Of a DNA stretch of 64,000 bases, positions 52,923 to 62,331 are shown one piece after another (the stretch's first letter is position 1; every line of letters begins with the position of its first letter). The notes under the pieces are model-generated. The model was not told the DNA's origin and did no database searches. It saw only the letters and a program-made list of their open reading frames with translations. The translations under genes were made by a program, and so were the position numbers. Origin of the DNA: Chlorobium sp. (GTDB taxonomy: Bacteria > Bacteroidota > Chlorobiia > Chlorobiales > Chlorobiaceae); assembly GCA_005843825.1 (NCBI GenBank), contig SZXX01000012.1, forward strand, positions 1 through 64,000, in the 5' to 3' direction.

Positions 52923-53513
52923 ATGCAAGTGATTACTACATCTATTCCAGATGTTCTGGTTTTTGAACCGAAAGTGTTCGGTGATGATCGAGGCTATTTT
53001 TTTGAATCGTTTCGGCAGGATCTCATCGAGCGGCATGTCGGTACTGTATCCTTTTTACAGGATAACGAGTCGAAGTCCGGGTACGGCGTGCTTCGAGGTC
53101 TTCATTTTCAGAAGCCGCCCTTTACGCAGTCCAAGCTGGTGCGTGTGGTATATGGAAGTGTTCTTGATGTAGCTGTTGATATACGTCTCGGTTCACCATG
53201 GTACGGGCACCATGTCACCTGTGTGCTCGATGCTGAACGGAAGAATATGCTGTGGATTCCCAAAGGGTTTGCGCACGGGTTTCTTGTTCTATCCAAAGAG
53301 GCTGTTTTTGCCTACAAGTGCGATAATTACTATATGCCCTCCCACGATGCAGGTCTGTTATGGAATGATCCGGCGCTGGCTATTGAATGGCAGGTTCCCC
53401 GGGAGGATATCCGGGTTTCCGGTAAAGATGCCGTTCAACCCTCTTTCGGGCCCATAGAGATATTTCCCTATGACGACTACCGGCAGGAAAAGCTCTATCC
53501 CCGGATTTCTTAA
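52923..53513 (+). CDS. rfbC: dTDP-4-dehydrorhamnose 3,5-epimerase
   Basis: 196 aa cupin-type epimerase. Motifs: FGDDRGYFFESFRQD near the start, GVLRGLHFQKPPFTQ with the catalytic His, DVAVDIRLGSPWYGHHV and WIPKGFAHGFLVLS. Third step of dTDP-L-rhamnose synthesis. It follows rfbA by 33 bp. Confidence 0.95.
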   Translation: MQVITTSIPDVLVFEPKVFGDDRGYFFESFRQDLIERHVGTVSFLQDNESKSGYGVLRGLHFQKPPFTQSKLVRVVYGSVLDVAVDIRLGSPWYGHHVTCVLDAERKNMLWIPKGFAHGFLVLSKEAVFAYKCDNYYMPSHDAGLLWNDPALAIEWQVPREDIRVSGKDAVQPSFGPIEIFPYDDYRQEKLYPRIS

Positions 53514-53579
53514 GGTTGTAACCTATAGATGCTCTTGAACCCGTTTTTGTTTGTCACCTCATAATTTTCTTTTGTTCTC

Positions 53580-54455
53580 ATGAATATTCTTGTTACCGGC
53601 AGTAAAGGCCAACTGGGGTCCGAGCTGCAGGAATTGTCGGCCAAAGGAGGCAGACTGCAGTTTTATTTCTACGATCTCCCGGAGCTTGATATAACCAGTC
53701 ATGATCTCGTCGATCGTCTGTGCCAGGAACACGGGATAAACGTTATCGTCAATTGTGCGGCATATACCGCAGTAGACAAGGCTGAAACCGACGCTGATAC
53801 GGCATACCATGTTAACAGGGATGGTTCGGCTGTGCTGGCAGCGTGCGCTAAAGAGCGCAATGCCCTTCTGGTCCATATTTCCACCGACTACGTGTTTAAT
53901 GGAGAGTCATGGACCCCATATCGCGAAAACGATCCAGCCTCTCCACGAGGCGTTTACGGGAAGTCAAAATGGGAGGGTGAGGAGAGGATTCGTCAGATTG
54001 ACCCCTCCAGTCTGATTATCAGAACATCATGGCTCTACTCAGCCTACGGTGTCAACTTTGTTAAAACAATGCTCAGGCTTGGTGCTGAACGTGAAATGCT
54101 GAGCGTTGTAGTCGACCAGATCGGCACACCGACCTATGCTGCCGATCTTGCTGCAGCCATTGTTGCCATTCTTCATACCTGTGATCCCGCCAGGCACTAT
54201 AGAGAGACCTATCACTACTCCAATGAAGGGGTCGCATCGTGGTATGATTTCGCTGCAGCGATTATGGAAATTTCCGGGCTCCCCTGCAAGGTACTCCCGA
54301 TTGAAAGCGCCGACTACCCTCAGGTTGCTCCACGCCCTCAATTCAGCGTTCTTAACAAGTCAGCCATCAAGCACGACTGGGGAGTTGAAATTCCCAACTG
54401 GCGCCATTCACTTGCCGGTTTGCTTAATAAAATCAACCCGCCTGCTGTAGAATAA
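53580..54455 (+). CDS. rfbD: dTDP-4-dehydrorhamnose reductase
   Basis: 291 aa SDR. The Rossmann loop TGSKGQLGSEL is at residues 6-16, followed by NCAAYTAVDKAE, STDYVFNGE and the YGKSKWEGE active site (Tyr/Lys). C-terminal domain RPQFSVLNKSAIK. It reduces the 4-keto sugar with NAD(P)H to complete dTDP-L-rhamnose. It lies 66 bp after rfbC. Confidence 0.95.
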   Translation: MNILVTGSKGQLGSELQELSAKGGRLQFYFYDLPELDITSHDLVDRLCQEHGINVIVNCAAYTAVDKAETDADTAYHVNRDGSAVLAACAKERNALLVHISTDYVFNGESWTPYRENDPASPRGVYGKSKWEGEERIRQIDPSSLIIRTSWLYSAYGVNFVKTMLRLGAEREMLSVVVDQIGTPTYAADLAAAIVAILHTCDPARHYRETYHYSNEGVASWYDFAAAIMEISGLPCKVLPIESADYPQVAPRPQFSVLNKSAIKHDWGVEIPNWRHSLAGLLNKINPPAVE

Positions 54456-54508
54456 CACCCGGTTGCAGGGTAGAAGCGAGACCAAAAAAATAATTAATCG
54501 TAACACTA

Positions 54509-55558
54509 ATGCATATTCTGATCACTGGAGGAGCCGGTTTTATAGGGTCGCATGTCGTCAGGCATTTTTTAAAGAGCTACCCGTCATACACGATAACCAA
54601 TCTCGACAGCCTCACCTATGCAGGTAACCTTGCAAATCTCAAGGATGTCGACACACTGCCCAACTACCGGTTTGTAAAAGGCGATATAACCGATGTGGAT
54701 TTTATTCACCGTCTGTTTCAGGACTCCCGCTTTGATGGAGTAATTCACCTCGCTGCCGAGTCGCATGTTGACCGTTCAATTGCAAACCCGATGGAGTTTG
54801 TCATAACCAATGTCATTGGAACCGTTAATCTGCTCAATGCAGCAAAAGCCAGCTGGAAGTCAGAGGTTGAAGGAAAGCGGTTTTACCATATTTCAACTGA
54901 TGAGGTCTACGGAACGCTTGGCAGTGCCGGGCTCTTTACCGAACAGACAGCATACGATCCGCATAGCCCCTATTCCGCTTCAAAGGCCTCTTCCGATCAT
55001 TTTGTCCGTGCTTATCACGATACCTTTAGTCTTCCGGTGGTAATCAGCAACTGCTCCAACAATTACGGCTCTTTCCAGTTCCCTGAAAAGCTTATTCCTC
55101 TTTTTATCAACAATATTGTGCAAAGCAAACCTCTTCCTGTATATGGAAAGGGCGAGAATATTCGTGACTGGCTCTGGGTTGTTGATCACGCCCAGGCGAT
55201 CGACGTGATTTTCCATAAGGGCCGCAATGGTGAAACCTATAATATTGGCGGTCACAATGAATGGAGCAACATCGATCTCATAAGGCTTCTTTGCCGGATT
55301 ATGGATACAAAGCTCGGTCGTGCAGCCGGAGAGTCTGAAAAACTGGTCACCTATGTTACCGACAGGGCCGGGCACGACCTTCGCTATGCCATCGATTCAT
55401 CGAAACTGCAGCGGGAACTCGGTTGGGTACCTTCAATATCGTTTGAAAGAGGTCTTGAACTGACAGTCGACTGGTATCTTTCAAACACAGTGTGGCTTCA
55501 GAATGTTACCTCAGGTGACTATCAGCACTATTACGAAGAGCTGTATGGCAAAAGGTGA
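54509..55558 (+). CDS. rfbB: dTDP-glucose 4,6-dehydratase
   Basis: 349 aa extended SDR. GGAGFIGSH is at residues 6-14, HLAAESHVDRSI near 82-93, the TDEVYG motif near 131, and the YSASKASSDH active site. It converts dTDP-glucose to the 4-keto-6-deoxy sugar, the second step of the pathway. The four rfb genes lie in the order A-C-D-B, all plus strand, within 3.6 kb. Confidence 0.96.
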   Translation: MHILITGGAGFIGSHVVRHFLKSYPSYTITNLDSLTYAGNLANLKDVDTLPNYRFVKGDITDVDFIHRLFQDSRFDGVIHLAAESHVDRSIANPMEFVITNVIGTVNLLNAAKASWKSEVEGKRFYHISTDEVYGTLGSAGLFTEQTAYDPHSPYSASKASSDHFVRAYHDTFSLPVVISNCSNNYGSFQFPEKLIPLFINNIVQSKPLPVYGKGENIRDWLWVVDHAQAIDVIFHKGRNGETYNIGGHNEWSNIDLIRLLCRIMDTKLGRAAGESEKLVTYVTDRAGHDLRYAIDSSKLQRELGWVPSISFERGLELTVDWYLSNTVWLQNVTSGDYQHYYEELYGKR

Positions 55559-55602
55559 ATCGTCCTTGAACTACAAACATTGAACTGAAAGGAACTCCTA
55601 TA

Positions 55603-56580
55603 ATGCGAATTCTTGTAATTGGTGGAGCCGGCTATATCGGCAGTCATGTTGCAAGAGCTTTTCTTGATCGCGGCTACGCGGTGACGGTGTTTGATAATTT
55701 TCAAACCGGCTTGAGAGAAAACCTCTTTACTGATGCAGCGTTTGTGCATGGCGATATCATGCGTCCCGAACAGCTGAGAGCAGCTATGGCCGGCGGGTTT
55801 GATGGATGTGTTCATCTTGCAGCACTGAAAGCTGCCGGTCAGTCAATGCTGAAGCCCGAACTCTATTCTGAATCGAATATTGCCGGTACCATCAACATTC
55901 TCAGCCAGGCATCTGCAGCAGGAATATCACGGGTTATTTTTTCCTCCTCGGCTGCTGTTTACGGCAGTCCTCAATACCTTCCGATGGATGAGGATCATCC
56001 GAAGGAGCCCGAAAATTTTTACGGGTTCACCAAGCTTGAAATCGAGCGCCTGCTGGAGTGGTATGATCGGCTGAAAGGGATGCGGTATGCTTCAATCCGC
56101 TATTTTAATGCCGCGGGATATGATGTCAGCGGGCGAATCAAAGGCCTTGAACTGAATCCGGAGAATCTTCTTCCGATTGTTATGGAAGTTGCCGCAGGCA
56201 TTCGTCCAAAACTCGCCATATTTGGCGACGATTATCCGACACGCGATGGAAGCTGCATCCGCGATTATGTCCATGTCAGCGATCTAGCCGAAGCTCATGT
56301 CACAGCCTTTGAATACATTCTGCAGAATGACAGAAGCATGACGGTAAATCTTGGCAGCGAGACAGGCGTAAGTGTTTTTGAAATGGTTGAACGTGCCCGC
56401 TCTATCACTGGCACGTCAGTTCCTGCTGAGGTTTCAGGAAGGCGTGCGGGAGATCCTGCCGAACTTGTGGCATCATCTGCCAAGGCGAGGGAGCTTCTTG
56501 GATGGGTGCCGAAATTCAGCGATGTTGACACCCTTATTTCTTCGACCTGGAAGATGTACGAGAAATTTGCAACCAGTTAA
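55603..56580 (+). CDS. galE: UDP-glucose 4-epimerase
   Basis: 325 aa. GGAGYIGSH at residues 6-14, HLAALKAAGQSM, SSSAAVYGSP and the YGFTKLEIER active site. The RDGSCIRDYVHVSDLAEAH stretch is typical of GalE. It interconverts UDP-glucose and UDP-galactose for surface polysaccharide. It starts 44 bp after rfbB and is followed 16 bp later by manC. Confidence 0.93.
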   Translation: MRILVIGGAGYIGSHVARAFLDRGYAVTVFDNFQTGLRENLFTDAAFVHGDIMRPEQLRAAMAGGFDGCVHLAALKAAGQSMLKPELYSESNIAGTINILSQASAAGISRVIFSSSAAVYGSPQYLPMDEDHPKEPENFYGFTKLEIERLLEWYDRLKGMRYASIRYFNAAGYDVSGRIKGLELNPENLLPIVMEVAAGIRPKLAIFGDDYPTRDGSCIRDYVHVSDLAEAHVTAFEYILQNDRSMTVNLGSETGVSVFEMVERARSITGTSVPAEVSGRRAGDPAELVASSAKARELLGWVPKFSDVDTLISSTWKMYEKFATS

Positions 56581-56596
56581 CAAACCCTTTTTGTTC

Positions 56597-58012
56597 ATGA
56601 TTATTCCTGTGATTCTCAGTGGCGGTTCGGGAACCCGACTTTGGCCTCTCTCCCGCGCCTTATACCCCAAACAGCTGCTGTCGCTGATCGGCGAAAAAAC
56701 CATGTTGCAGGATACTGTTCTTCGCCTTATCTCTACCGGTGATACAGGACCGGTCTACTGTGTCTGCAATGAGAGCCATCGGTTTCTTGTTGCCGAGCAG
56801 CTGCACGAAATCAACACCGATATCGGGGAGATTATTCTCGAGCCGTTGGGCCGCAATACAGCGCCAGCTGCAGCTATAGCGGCAATGCTTATTGCTGAAA
56901 GGCATCCTGGAGCCCTTATGCTGATACTGCCGGCGGATCATGTTATTCTTGATCCGGCAGCCTTTGGTTCTGCTGTAGCGGCAGGAACATCTGCCGCTGA
57001 AAAGGGTGATCTGGTCACATTCGGAATTGTTCCGGCCTCTCCCGAAACCGGATACGGCTATATCAGGGCTTCAGTTAAGAGTGAAGATAAAAATGTGGCC
57101 TGGCCTGTGCTTGAATTTGTAGAGAAGCCCGACAAGGTAACGGCGGAACTCTATCTTGCCTCAGGAGACTATTTCTGGAACAGCGGCATCTTTCTGTTCA
57201 AGGCCGAAGCCTATCTTCATGAGCTTGAAGCACATGCTCCTGCGATAGTTGCAGCTTGCCGCCGCGCTTTGCAGACAGCTCATAAAGACCTTGATTTTTT
57301 AAGACTTGATATTGAGGCTTTTTCGGCATCACCCTCCGACTCCATTGATTATGCCGTGATGGAAAAAACTTCAAAAGCAGCTCTTGTTCCTCTTGATGCC
57401 GGCTGGAATGATGTAGGTGCATGGTCAGCCCTCTGGGATGTTCATGCGCGGGATGAAGCGGGCAATGTAAAAAAAGGTGACGTGCTGGTGCAGGATGTCA
57501 AGAACTGCTACATTCACGCAACAAGTCGACTGGTAACGGCTGTCGGCCTTGATAGTCTTATTGTCGTTGAAACAGCCGACGCAGTGCTTGTTGCTTCGCG
57601 CTCCTCCGTTCAGGACGTCAAGATGCTTGTCGAAGAGCTGAAAAGAAAAGAACGCGATGAAGCGGAAATTCATCGCCGGGTCTACAGGCCCTGGGGTTCC
57701 TATGAAACTGTTGATTTTTCAGAACGCTTCAAGGTCAAGCGTATTACAGTAAAGCCGGGAGCAGCCCTCTCGTTGCAAAAGCATCAGCACAGGGCCGAAC
57801 ACTGGGTCGTAGTAAAAGGAACTGCCCTTGTAAGAGTCGAAGAGAGGGAAATCACCTTATGTGAAGATCAGTCAACCTACATTCCGGTTGGAGCACTGCA
57901 TCGTCTTGAGAATATCGGAGAAACTCCGCTGGAATTGATTGAGGTGCAGTCGGGCAGTTATCTGGGAGAGGACGATATAGTTCGTCTTGAAGACCGCTAT
58001 GGGCGGCAGTAA
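56597..58012 (+). CDS. manC: mannose-1-phosphate guanylyltransferase / mannose-6-phosphate isomerase
   Basis: 471 aa from ATG 56597; the frame is open further upstream within galE but does not encode family sequence. The GMP pyrophosphorylase motif LSGGSGTRLWPLSRALYPKQ is near residue 8-27, with LPADHVI and EKPDKVTAE following. The C-terminal cupin (about 350-470) has SLQKHQHRAEHWVVVKGTALV, the type II phosphomannose isomerase part. It makes GDP-mannose for O-antigen or capsule. Last of the sugar-nucleotide set. Confidence 0.93.
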   Translation: MIIPVILSGGSGTRLWPLSRALYPKQLLSLIGEKTMLQDTVLRLISTGDTGPVYCVCNESHRFLVAEQLHEINTDIGEIILEPLGRNTAPAAAIAAMLIAERHPGALMLILPADHVILDPAAFGSAVAAGTSAAEKGDLVTFGIVPASPETGYGYIRASVKSEDKNVAWPVLEFVEKPDKVTAELYLASGDYFWNSGIFLFKAEAYLHELEAHAPAIVAACRRALQTAHKDLDFLRLDIEAFSASPSDSIDYAVMEKTSKAALVPLDAGWNDVGAWSALWDVHARDEAGNVKKGDVLVQDVKNCYIHATSRLVTAVGLDSLIVVETADAVLVASRSSVQDVKMLVEELKRKERDEAEIHRRVYRPWGSYETVDFSERFKVKRITVKPGAALSLQKHQHRAEHWVVVKGTALVRVEEREITLCEDQSTYIPVGALHRLENIGETPLELIEVQSGSYLGEDDIVRLEDRYGRQ

Positions 58013-58128
58013 AAATGAGTAAAGGATTTCTGGGCCGCCCCTATTGATTTGCTTTGATTATTTGATTCCTTATATTAATAGCTAAGAGTATTGTTCCGCT
58101 TAGCGATTAACCTAAATCTCAGTATCAT

Positions 58129-58344
58129 ATGGCTGAAGAAATTAAAAGTTCCGGTCAGGAAAGGCAAACCCAGGGTGATGTTGTAAAAGGGGATTTTTCA
58201 ACTATCCTGATTGGTGTAGGCACTCTTATTGACAGTACCGTAGGTCCTTTAAGCAAAATAGTTTCCCAGGCGCTTGATTCTCTGACGGTAGTCGCAAAAC
58301 AAATCCTTGAAGGCGTCAACTCCTCTCTCGGCAATAAGAACTAA
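58129..58344 (+). CDS. small protein, possibly chlorosome-envelope CsmB/CsmF-like
   Basis: 71 aa. A polar N-terminal 20 residues are followed by an amphipathic/hydrophobic stretch (STILIGVGTLIDSTVGPL, KIVSQALDSLTVVAKQIL) that could lie flat in a monolayer. Size and this pattern recall the small CsmB/CsmF proteins of the chlorosome envelope, but I cannot align it with confidence. No signal peptide or standard transmembrane helix, which also fits chlorosome proteins. Single-gene unit with a strong hairpin 45 bp after the stop, a sign of high expression. Alternative: an unrelated small lineage-specific protein. Confidence 0.6.
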   Translation: MAEEIKSSGQERQTQGDVVKGDFSTILIGVGTLIDSTVGPLSKIVSQALDSLTVVAKQILEGVNSSLGNKN

Positions 58345-58389
58345 GCGCCTTTCAGAGGCATCTGCAGCCGTAGTTGTTATACAAGGTTT

Positions 58390-58424
58390 CAGGCAAGCTT
58401 TTCAGATATTGAAAGGCTTGCCTG
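58390..58424 (+). terminator. long-stem terminator after the 71-aa gene
   Basis: 14-bp stem (CAGGCAAGCTTTTC paired with GAAAGGCTTGCCTG, with one G-T pair) and an AGATATT loop, followed by TACTGTTTTAAT. The T-tract is interrupted, but the stem is unusually stable. Confidence 0.75.
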
Positions 58425-58513
58425 TACTGTTTTAATGCATGGCTGGTGTATATTATTTTTTTTATAATCACAGGCTCGGCCCGCCTGTTTTATTGAATGA
58501 TTGAAGAAGAACA

Positions 58514-61500
58514 ATGGACGATAAATTTGTTGAGTATCCATCGAATGTACCCTACAGTACTGTAGAATCAGAAGTGTTGACCTACTGGAATGAACACGCG
58601 ATTTTCCAGAAAAGCCTTGAGCAGAAACCCGCAGACAGGGTATACTCTTTTTATGAAGGCCCTCCTACCGTCAATGGAAAACCGGGTGTTCACCATGTCT
58701 TCAGCCGTACTATAAAAGATGTTGTGTGTCGTTATAAAACCATGCAGGGCTATAGGGTGCCTCGCAAGGCCGGATGGGATACCCATGGTCTGCCCGTAGA
58801 AATTTCCGTTGAAAAAAAGCTTGGCCTTAAGAACAAGGCCCAGGTTGTTGCATATGGCGATGGTGAGTTCAACGCCGAGGCAAGGGCGCTTGTCTATCAT
58901 CATATTGATGATAATCGCGAAGGATGGGGGAAGCTGACCGAGCGGATGGGATACTGGGTTGATATGGATCATCCATACATAACCTGCACCAATGACTACA
59001 TCGAGTCGGTCTGGTGGGCTCTGAAAACTATTTTTGACAAAGGTCTGATCTACAAGGACTATAAAATTGTACCGCAGGATCCGAAATCCGAGACAGTGCT
59101 GAGTTCGCATGAACTTGCATTGGGCTACAAAGAGGTTAAAGATCCGAGTATTTACGTAAAGTTCCATATCAGGGGATCCAAAGAGTCTTTTCTCGTATGG
59201 ACGACTACCCCTTGGACATTGATTTCAAATGTTGCCCTCTGTGTTGGTTCAGATATTGACTACGTCAAGGTTGCACATGCCGAAAGCGGCGAAGTGATGA
59301 TTCTTGCCAAGTCGCGCCTGCAGGTGCTTCTTGAGAAAAACGATGAGGGCGAATCACTGTGGAAGGTTATTGCCGAACTTAAAGGAAGCGACCTTGAAGG
59401 TCTTGAGTATGAGCCGCTTTTCACCTATTTGCACCCCGAAAAAAAGTGCTGGTACGTTACGTCGGGGTCATTTGTTTCAACGGAGGACGGAACCGGTATA
59501 GTGCATATTGCTCCGGCATTCGGTGCCGATGACTATGAGATCGCAAAAAAATATGATTTGCCGATGCTCCAGCCGGTGGCACGCAACGGCTGTTTTACTG
59601 CCGAGGTCAACGATTATGACGGTATGTTTTTCAAGGATACCGATCCGCTGATCATCCGGCAGCTCAAGGACGCAGGGAATTTGTACCGCAAAGAGACCAT
59701 TACCCATACCTACCCGTTTTCATGGCGTTATGATGTGCCGGTGATCTATTATGCAAGGGAATCCTGGTATATCAGGACTACTGCAATAGCTGACCGTATG
59801 GTGGAGCTCAATAAAACCATTAACTGGTGCCCTCCCGAAATCGGTACAGGGCGTTTTGGTAACTGGCTCGAAGATAACAAGGACTGGGCGCTTTCACGTG
59901 AACGCTTCTGGGGTTCTCCGCTTCCTTTATGGGTATCTGAGAATTTTGCTATTGGAGACGATGCGGCATCCGGAAAAATGTTCGCCATTGGATCCATTGC
60001 TGAATTGCGAGAGGGGTTCATTGATATTGATGGCGTCAGGCTTATCCTCGGAGATGCACTCGACCGGGAGCTGGTGACACTTGACCTTCATAAGCCGTTC
60101 GTAGACAGGATTTACTTCATCCGTGACGGGGTTCGCTTCAGCCGCACTCCCGAGCTTGTTGATGTCTGGTTCGACAGTGGCTCAATGCCGTTTGCCCAGC
60201 TTCACTACCCGTTTGAAAATCGTGAACTGTTTGACCAGACCTTTCCAGCCGACTTTATTGCTGAAGGAGTTGATCAGACCAGAGGCTGGTTCTATACCAT
60301 GCATGCCATTGCAACACTGATATTCGATAAACCGGCATACAAAAACCTGATTGTAAACGGCCATATTCTAGATAAAAACGGCCACAAAATGTCGAAGTCA
60401 AAAGGCAATGTGGTTGATCCTTTTGAGACAATGGAACGTTATGGTGCCGATGCGCTTCGCTGGTATCTGATGGTGACAAGTCCTCCATGGAGGCCGAAAT
60501 CGTTCAACGTTGAAGAGATTGAGGAAGAACAGCGCAAATTTTTCCGTGCTTTTATCAATAGCTATAATTTCTTTGTACTCTATGCCAATGTTGATGGTTT
60601 CAAGTTTTCAGATCCGTCAGTCCCTTTTCAGGAGCGTTCAGAACTTGACCGCTGGGTATTATCATGTCTGAACACGCTTGTTGGAGGCGTCCACATGCGG
60701 ATGGAGCATTATGACCTTACCGGTGCTGTCAGGCTGATAAACGATTTTACCGTCGACGATCTTTCAAACTGGTATATCCGTCGCTCACGAAAACGGTTCT
60801 GGAAAAGCGACATGGGGCCCGACAAGATTGCCGCCTACCAGACTCTGTACAGCTGTATCGAGACGCTTGCAAAACTTCTCGCCCCGTTTACACCGTTTCT
60901 TGCTGAGCGTATATATTTGAATCTTAACGGAGTCAGCGGGCTCGAATCCTTTGAATCAGTTCACCTGGCTGATTTCCCTGTTCTTGATATGTCAGCTATT
61001 GACCGGCCGCTTGAGCAACGCATGAAAAAGGCTCAGATTATTACCTCGCTTGTGCGAACCATGCGCGAAAAGGCTTCACTCAAGGTTCGTCAGCCGCTCA
61101 AGCGAATCCTGCTTGCTGTAAGCGATGCAACTGCCAGGGAAGAGTATGAACTAGTTGGCGATATCATTCTCGAAGAGATCAATGTCCAGAAAATTGAATA
61201 CATAGAGGAGGATGGCTCAGTAATCAGCAAGAAGGTGAAGCCGAATTTCAAAACCCTCGGCCCGCGTTTCGGCAAGGATATGAAAACACTTGCTGAAGCC
61301 ATAAGGATGATGAGCCATAAGCAGATTGCACTTCTGGAACATCAGGGTCATCTCTCCCTTGAGCTTGATGGTAAAGTGTTCGATATACAGCGTGATGATG
61401 TGGATGTCATGCATGAGGATATTGAGGGCTGGCTTGTAGCATCCGATGAGCAGAATGGCATCATGGTCGCACTTGATACAGAGATGAATGAAGAACTTGA

Positions 61501-61771
61501 AATGCTCGGACTTTCCCGTGAACTGGTAAGTCGCATCCAGTCGCTTCGCAAGGAAAGCGGCTTCGATATTACCGACCGGATTTCTCTTTCTATCCAGGGC
61601 TCCGAAAAACTTCTGGATGCTGTGAAGAAAAATGATGCGTATATTAAATCTGAAACACTAGCCACATCCCTTATCGCAACTCTATTTGATCCTTCATCTG
61701 CAATACAGGGAAGGGAGGATTCAGTTAACGGTGAAAGTTGCTGGTTATCACTTGAAAAATATGCAAGTTAA
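58514..61771 (+). CDS. ileS: isoleucyl-tRNA synthetase, type 2 (altered HIGH motif)
   Basis: 1085 aa, the long eukaryote-like IleRS2 type rather than the about 930-aa bacterial type. The position of the HIGH motif reads Gly58-Val-His-His61 in [12 protein letters not shown], where E. coli IleRS has HIGH. KMSKS is intact at 625-629. An editing domain with [12 protein letters not shown] lies between them. The C-terminal extension replaces the usual zinc finger. Type 2 enzymes are generally mupirocin-resistant, and the GXHH variant has been linked to very high resistance. It charges tRNA-Ile. Probably a single-gene transcript between two terminators, with the DksA-like gene downstream. Confidence 0.96.
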   Translation: MDDKFVEYPSNVPYSTVESEVLTYWNEHAIFQKSLEQKPADRVYSFYEGPPTVNGKPGVHHVFSRTIKDVVCRYKTMQGYRVPRKAGWDTHGLPVEISVEKKLGLKNKAQVVAYGDGEFNAEARALVYHHIDDNREGWGKLTERMGYWVDMDHPYITCTNDYIESVWWALKTIFDKGLIYKDYKIVPQDPKSETVLSSHELALGYKEVKDPSIYVKFHIRGSKESFLVWTTTPWTLISNVALCVGSDIDYVKVAHAESGEVMILAKSRLQVLLEKNDEGESLWKVIAELKGSDLEGLEYEPLFTYLHPEKKCWYVTSGSFVSTEDGTGIVHIAPAFGADDYEIAKKYDLPMLQPVARNGCFTAEVNDYDGMFFKDTDPLIIRQLKDAGNLYRKETITHTYPFSWRYDVPVIYYARESWYIRTTAIADRMVELNKTINWCPPEIGTGRFGNWLEDNKDWALSRERFWGSPLPLWVSENFAIGDDAASGKMFAIGSIAELREGFIDIDGVRLILGDALDRELVTLDLHKPFVDRIYFIRDGVRFSRTPELVDVWFDSGSMPFAQLHYPFENRELFDQTFPADFIAEGVDQTRGWFYTMHAIATLIFDKPAYKNLIVNGHILDKNGHKMSKSKGNVVDPFETMERYGADALRWYLMVTSPPWRPKSFNVEEIEEEQRKFFRAFINSYNFFVLYANVDGFKFSDPSVPFQERSELDRWVLSCLNTLVGGVHMRMEHYDLTGAVRLINDFTVDDLSNWYIRRSRKRFWKSDMGPDKIAAYQTLYSCIETLAKLLAPFTPFLAERIYLNLNGVSGLESFESVHLADFPVLDMSAIDRPLEQRMKKAQIITSLVRTMREKASLKVRQPLKRILLAVSDATAREEYELVGDIILEEINVQKIEYIEEDGSVISKKVKPNFKTLGPRFGKDMKTLAEAIRMMSHKQIALLEHQGHLSLELDGKVFDIQRDDVDVMHEDIEGWLVASDEQNGIMVALDTEMNEELEMLGLSRELVSRIQSLRKESGFDITDRISLSIQGSEKLLDAVKKNDAYIKSETLATSLIATLFDPSSAIQGREDSVNGESCWLSLEKYAS

Positions 61772-61831
61772 TAGTATTATTAACTCTGTAATTTTACAGC
61801 CTTCTTTGTGATTAAGAAAATGTGATCGATT

Positions 61832-62266
61832 ATGGCCAAAAAGAATAGCAGTGCTTCCAAGAAGGAAAATGAGGTTATTGAGGAACTGGTCCTCACTAAA
61901 ACGTATTTAACCGACGAAGAACTCGAGCATTTCAAGCAGTTGCTGCTTAAACGCCGTGAAGAGGTACTTCGAGATCTGGATATTCTCCGTTCCTCAATTT
62001 CCGATGAGAATTCGGAAGATTCCATCAACTCGAATTACTCCATGCATATGGCTGACCACGGTACCGATACCATGGATCGAGAACAGCGATTCATGTTTAT
62101 CGCCCGCGACGAAAAATATATCACCTACATTGATCAGGCTCTTGATAGAATAAGAAACAAGGTCTATGGTATCTGTATCAAGTCCGGAAAACCTATTCCG
62201 AAAAAGAGGCTTGAGGCTGTGCCGCATACCTCAGTGAGAATTGAATTCAAACAGACGAAAAAGTAG
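61832..62266 (+). CDS. DksA/TraR-family regulator without zinc cysteines
   Basis: 144 aa. A long N-terminal coiled coil (residues 25-60) leads to an acidic tip DHGTDTMDRE, the part that enters the RNA polymerase secondary channel. The C-terminal zinc-finger region is degenerate: only Cys115 remains in YGICIKSGKPIP, Ser118 replaces the second cysteine, and the last pair is absent (PHTSVRIEFKQ). This is the usual state in Bacteroidetes/Chlorobi homologues. It probably tunes transcription with ppGpp made by the Rel enzyme at 30211; in the cytoplasm. It follows ileS by 60 bp. Confidence 0.85.
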   Translation: MAKKNSSASKKENEVIEELVLTKTYLTDEELEHFKQLLLKRREEVLRDLDILRSSISDENSEDSINSNYSMHMADHGTDTMDREQRFMFIARDEKYITYIDQALDRIRNKVYGICIKSGKPIPKKRLEAVPHTSVRIEFKQTKK

Positions 62267-62301
62267 CGGCTGACAGATTGCAAAGTTTAATGGCAGAAAA
62301 A

Positions 62302-62330
62302 GGCGTACTGTATGTACGCCTTTTTTTTTG
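62302..62330. terminator. bidirectional terminator between the DksA-like gene and purF
   Basis: GGCGTAC / GTACGCC 7-bp stem with a TGTAT loop, A-run on the left and nine T on the right. It ends just before the purF stop and can serve both convergent genes. Confidence 0.92.
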
Positions 62331-62331
62331 A

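Noticed and set aside
56372-56596. Upstream extension of manC into galE
   Set aside because: The extension is out-of-frame galE coding sequence; the ATG at 56597 begins the recognisable protein.
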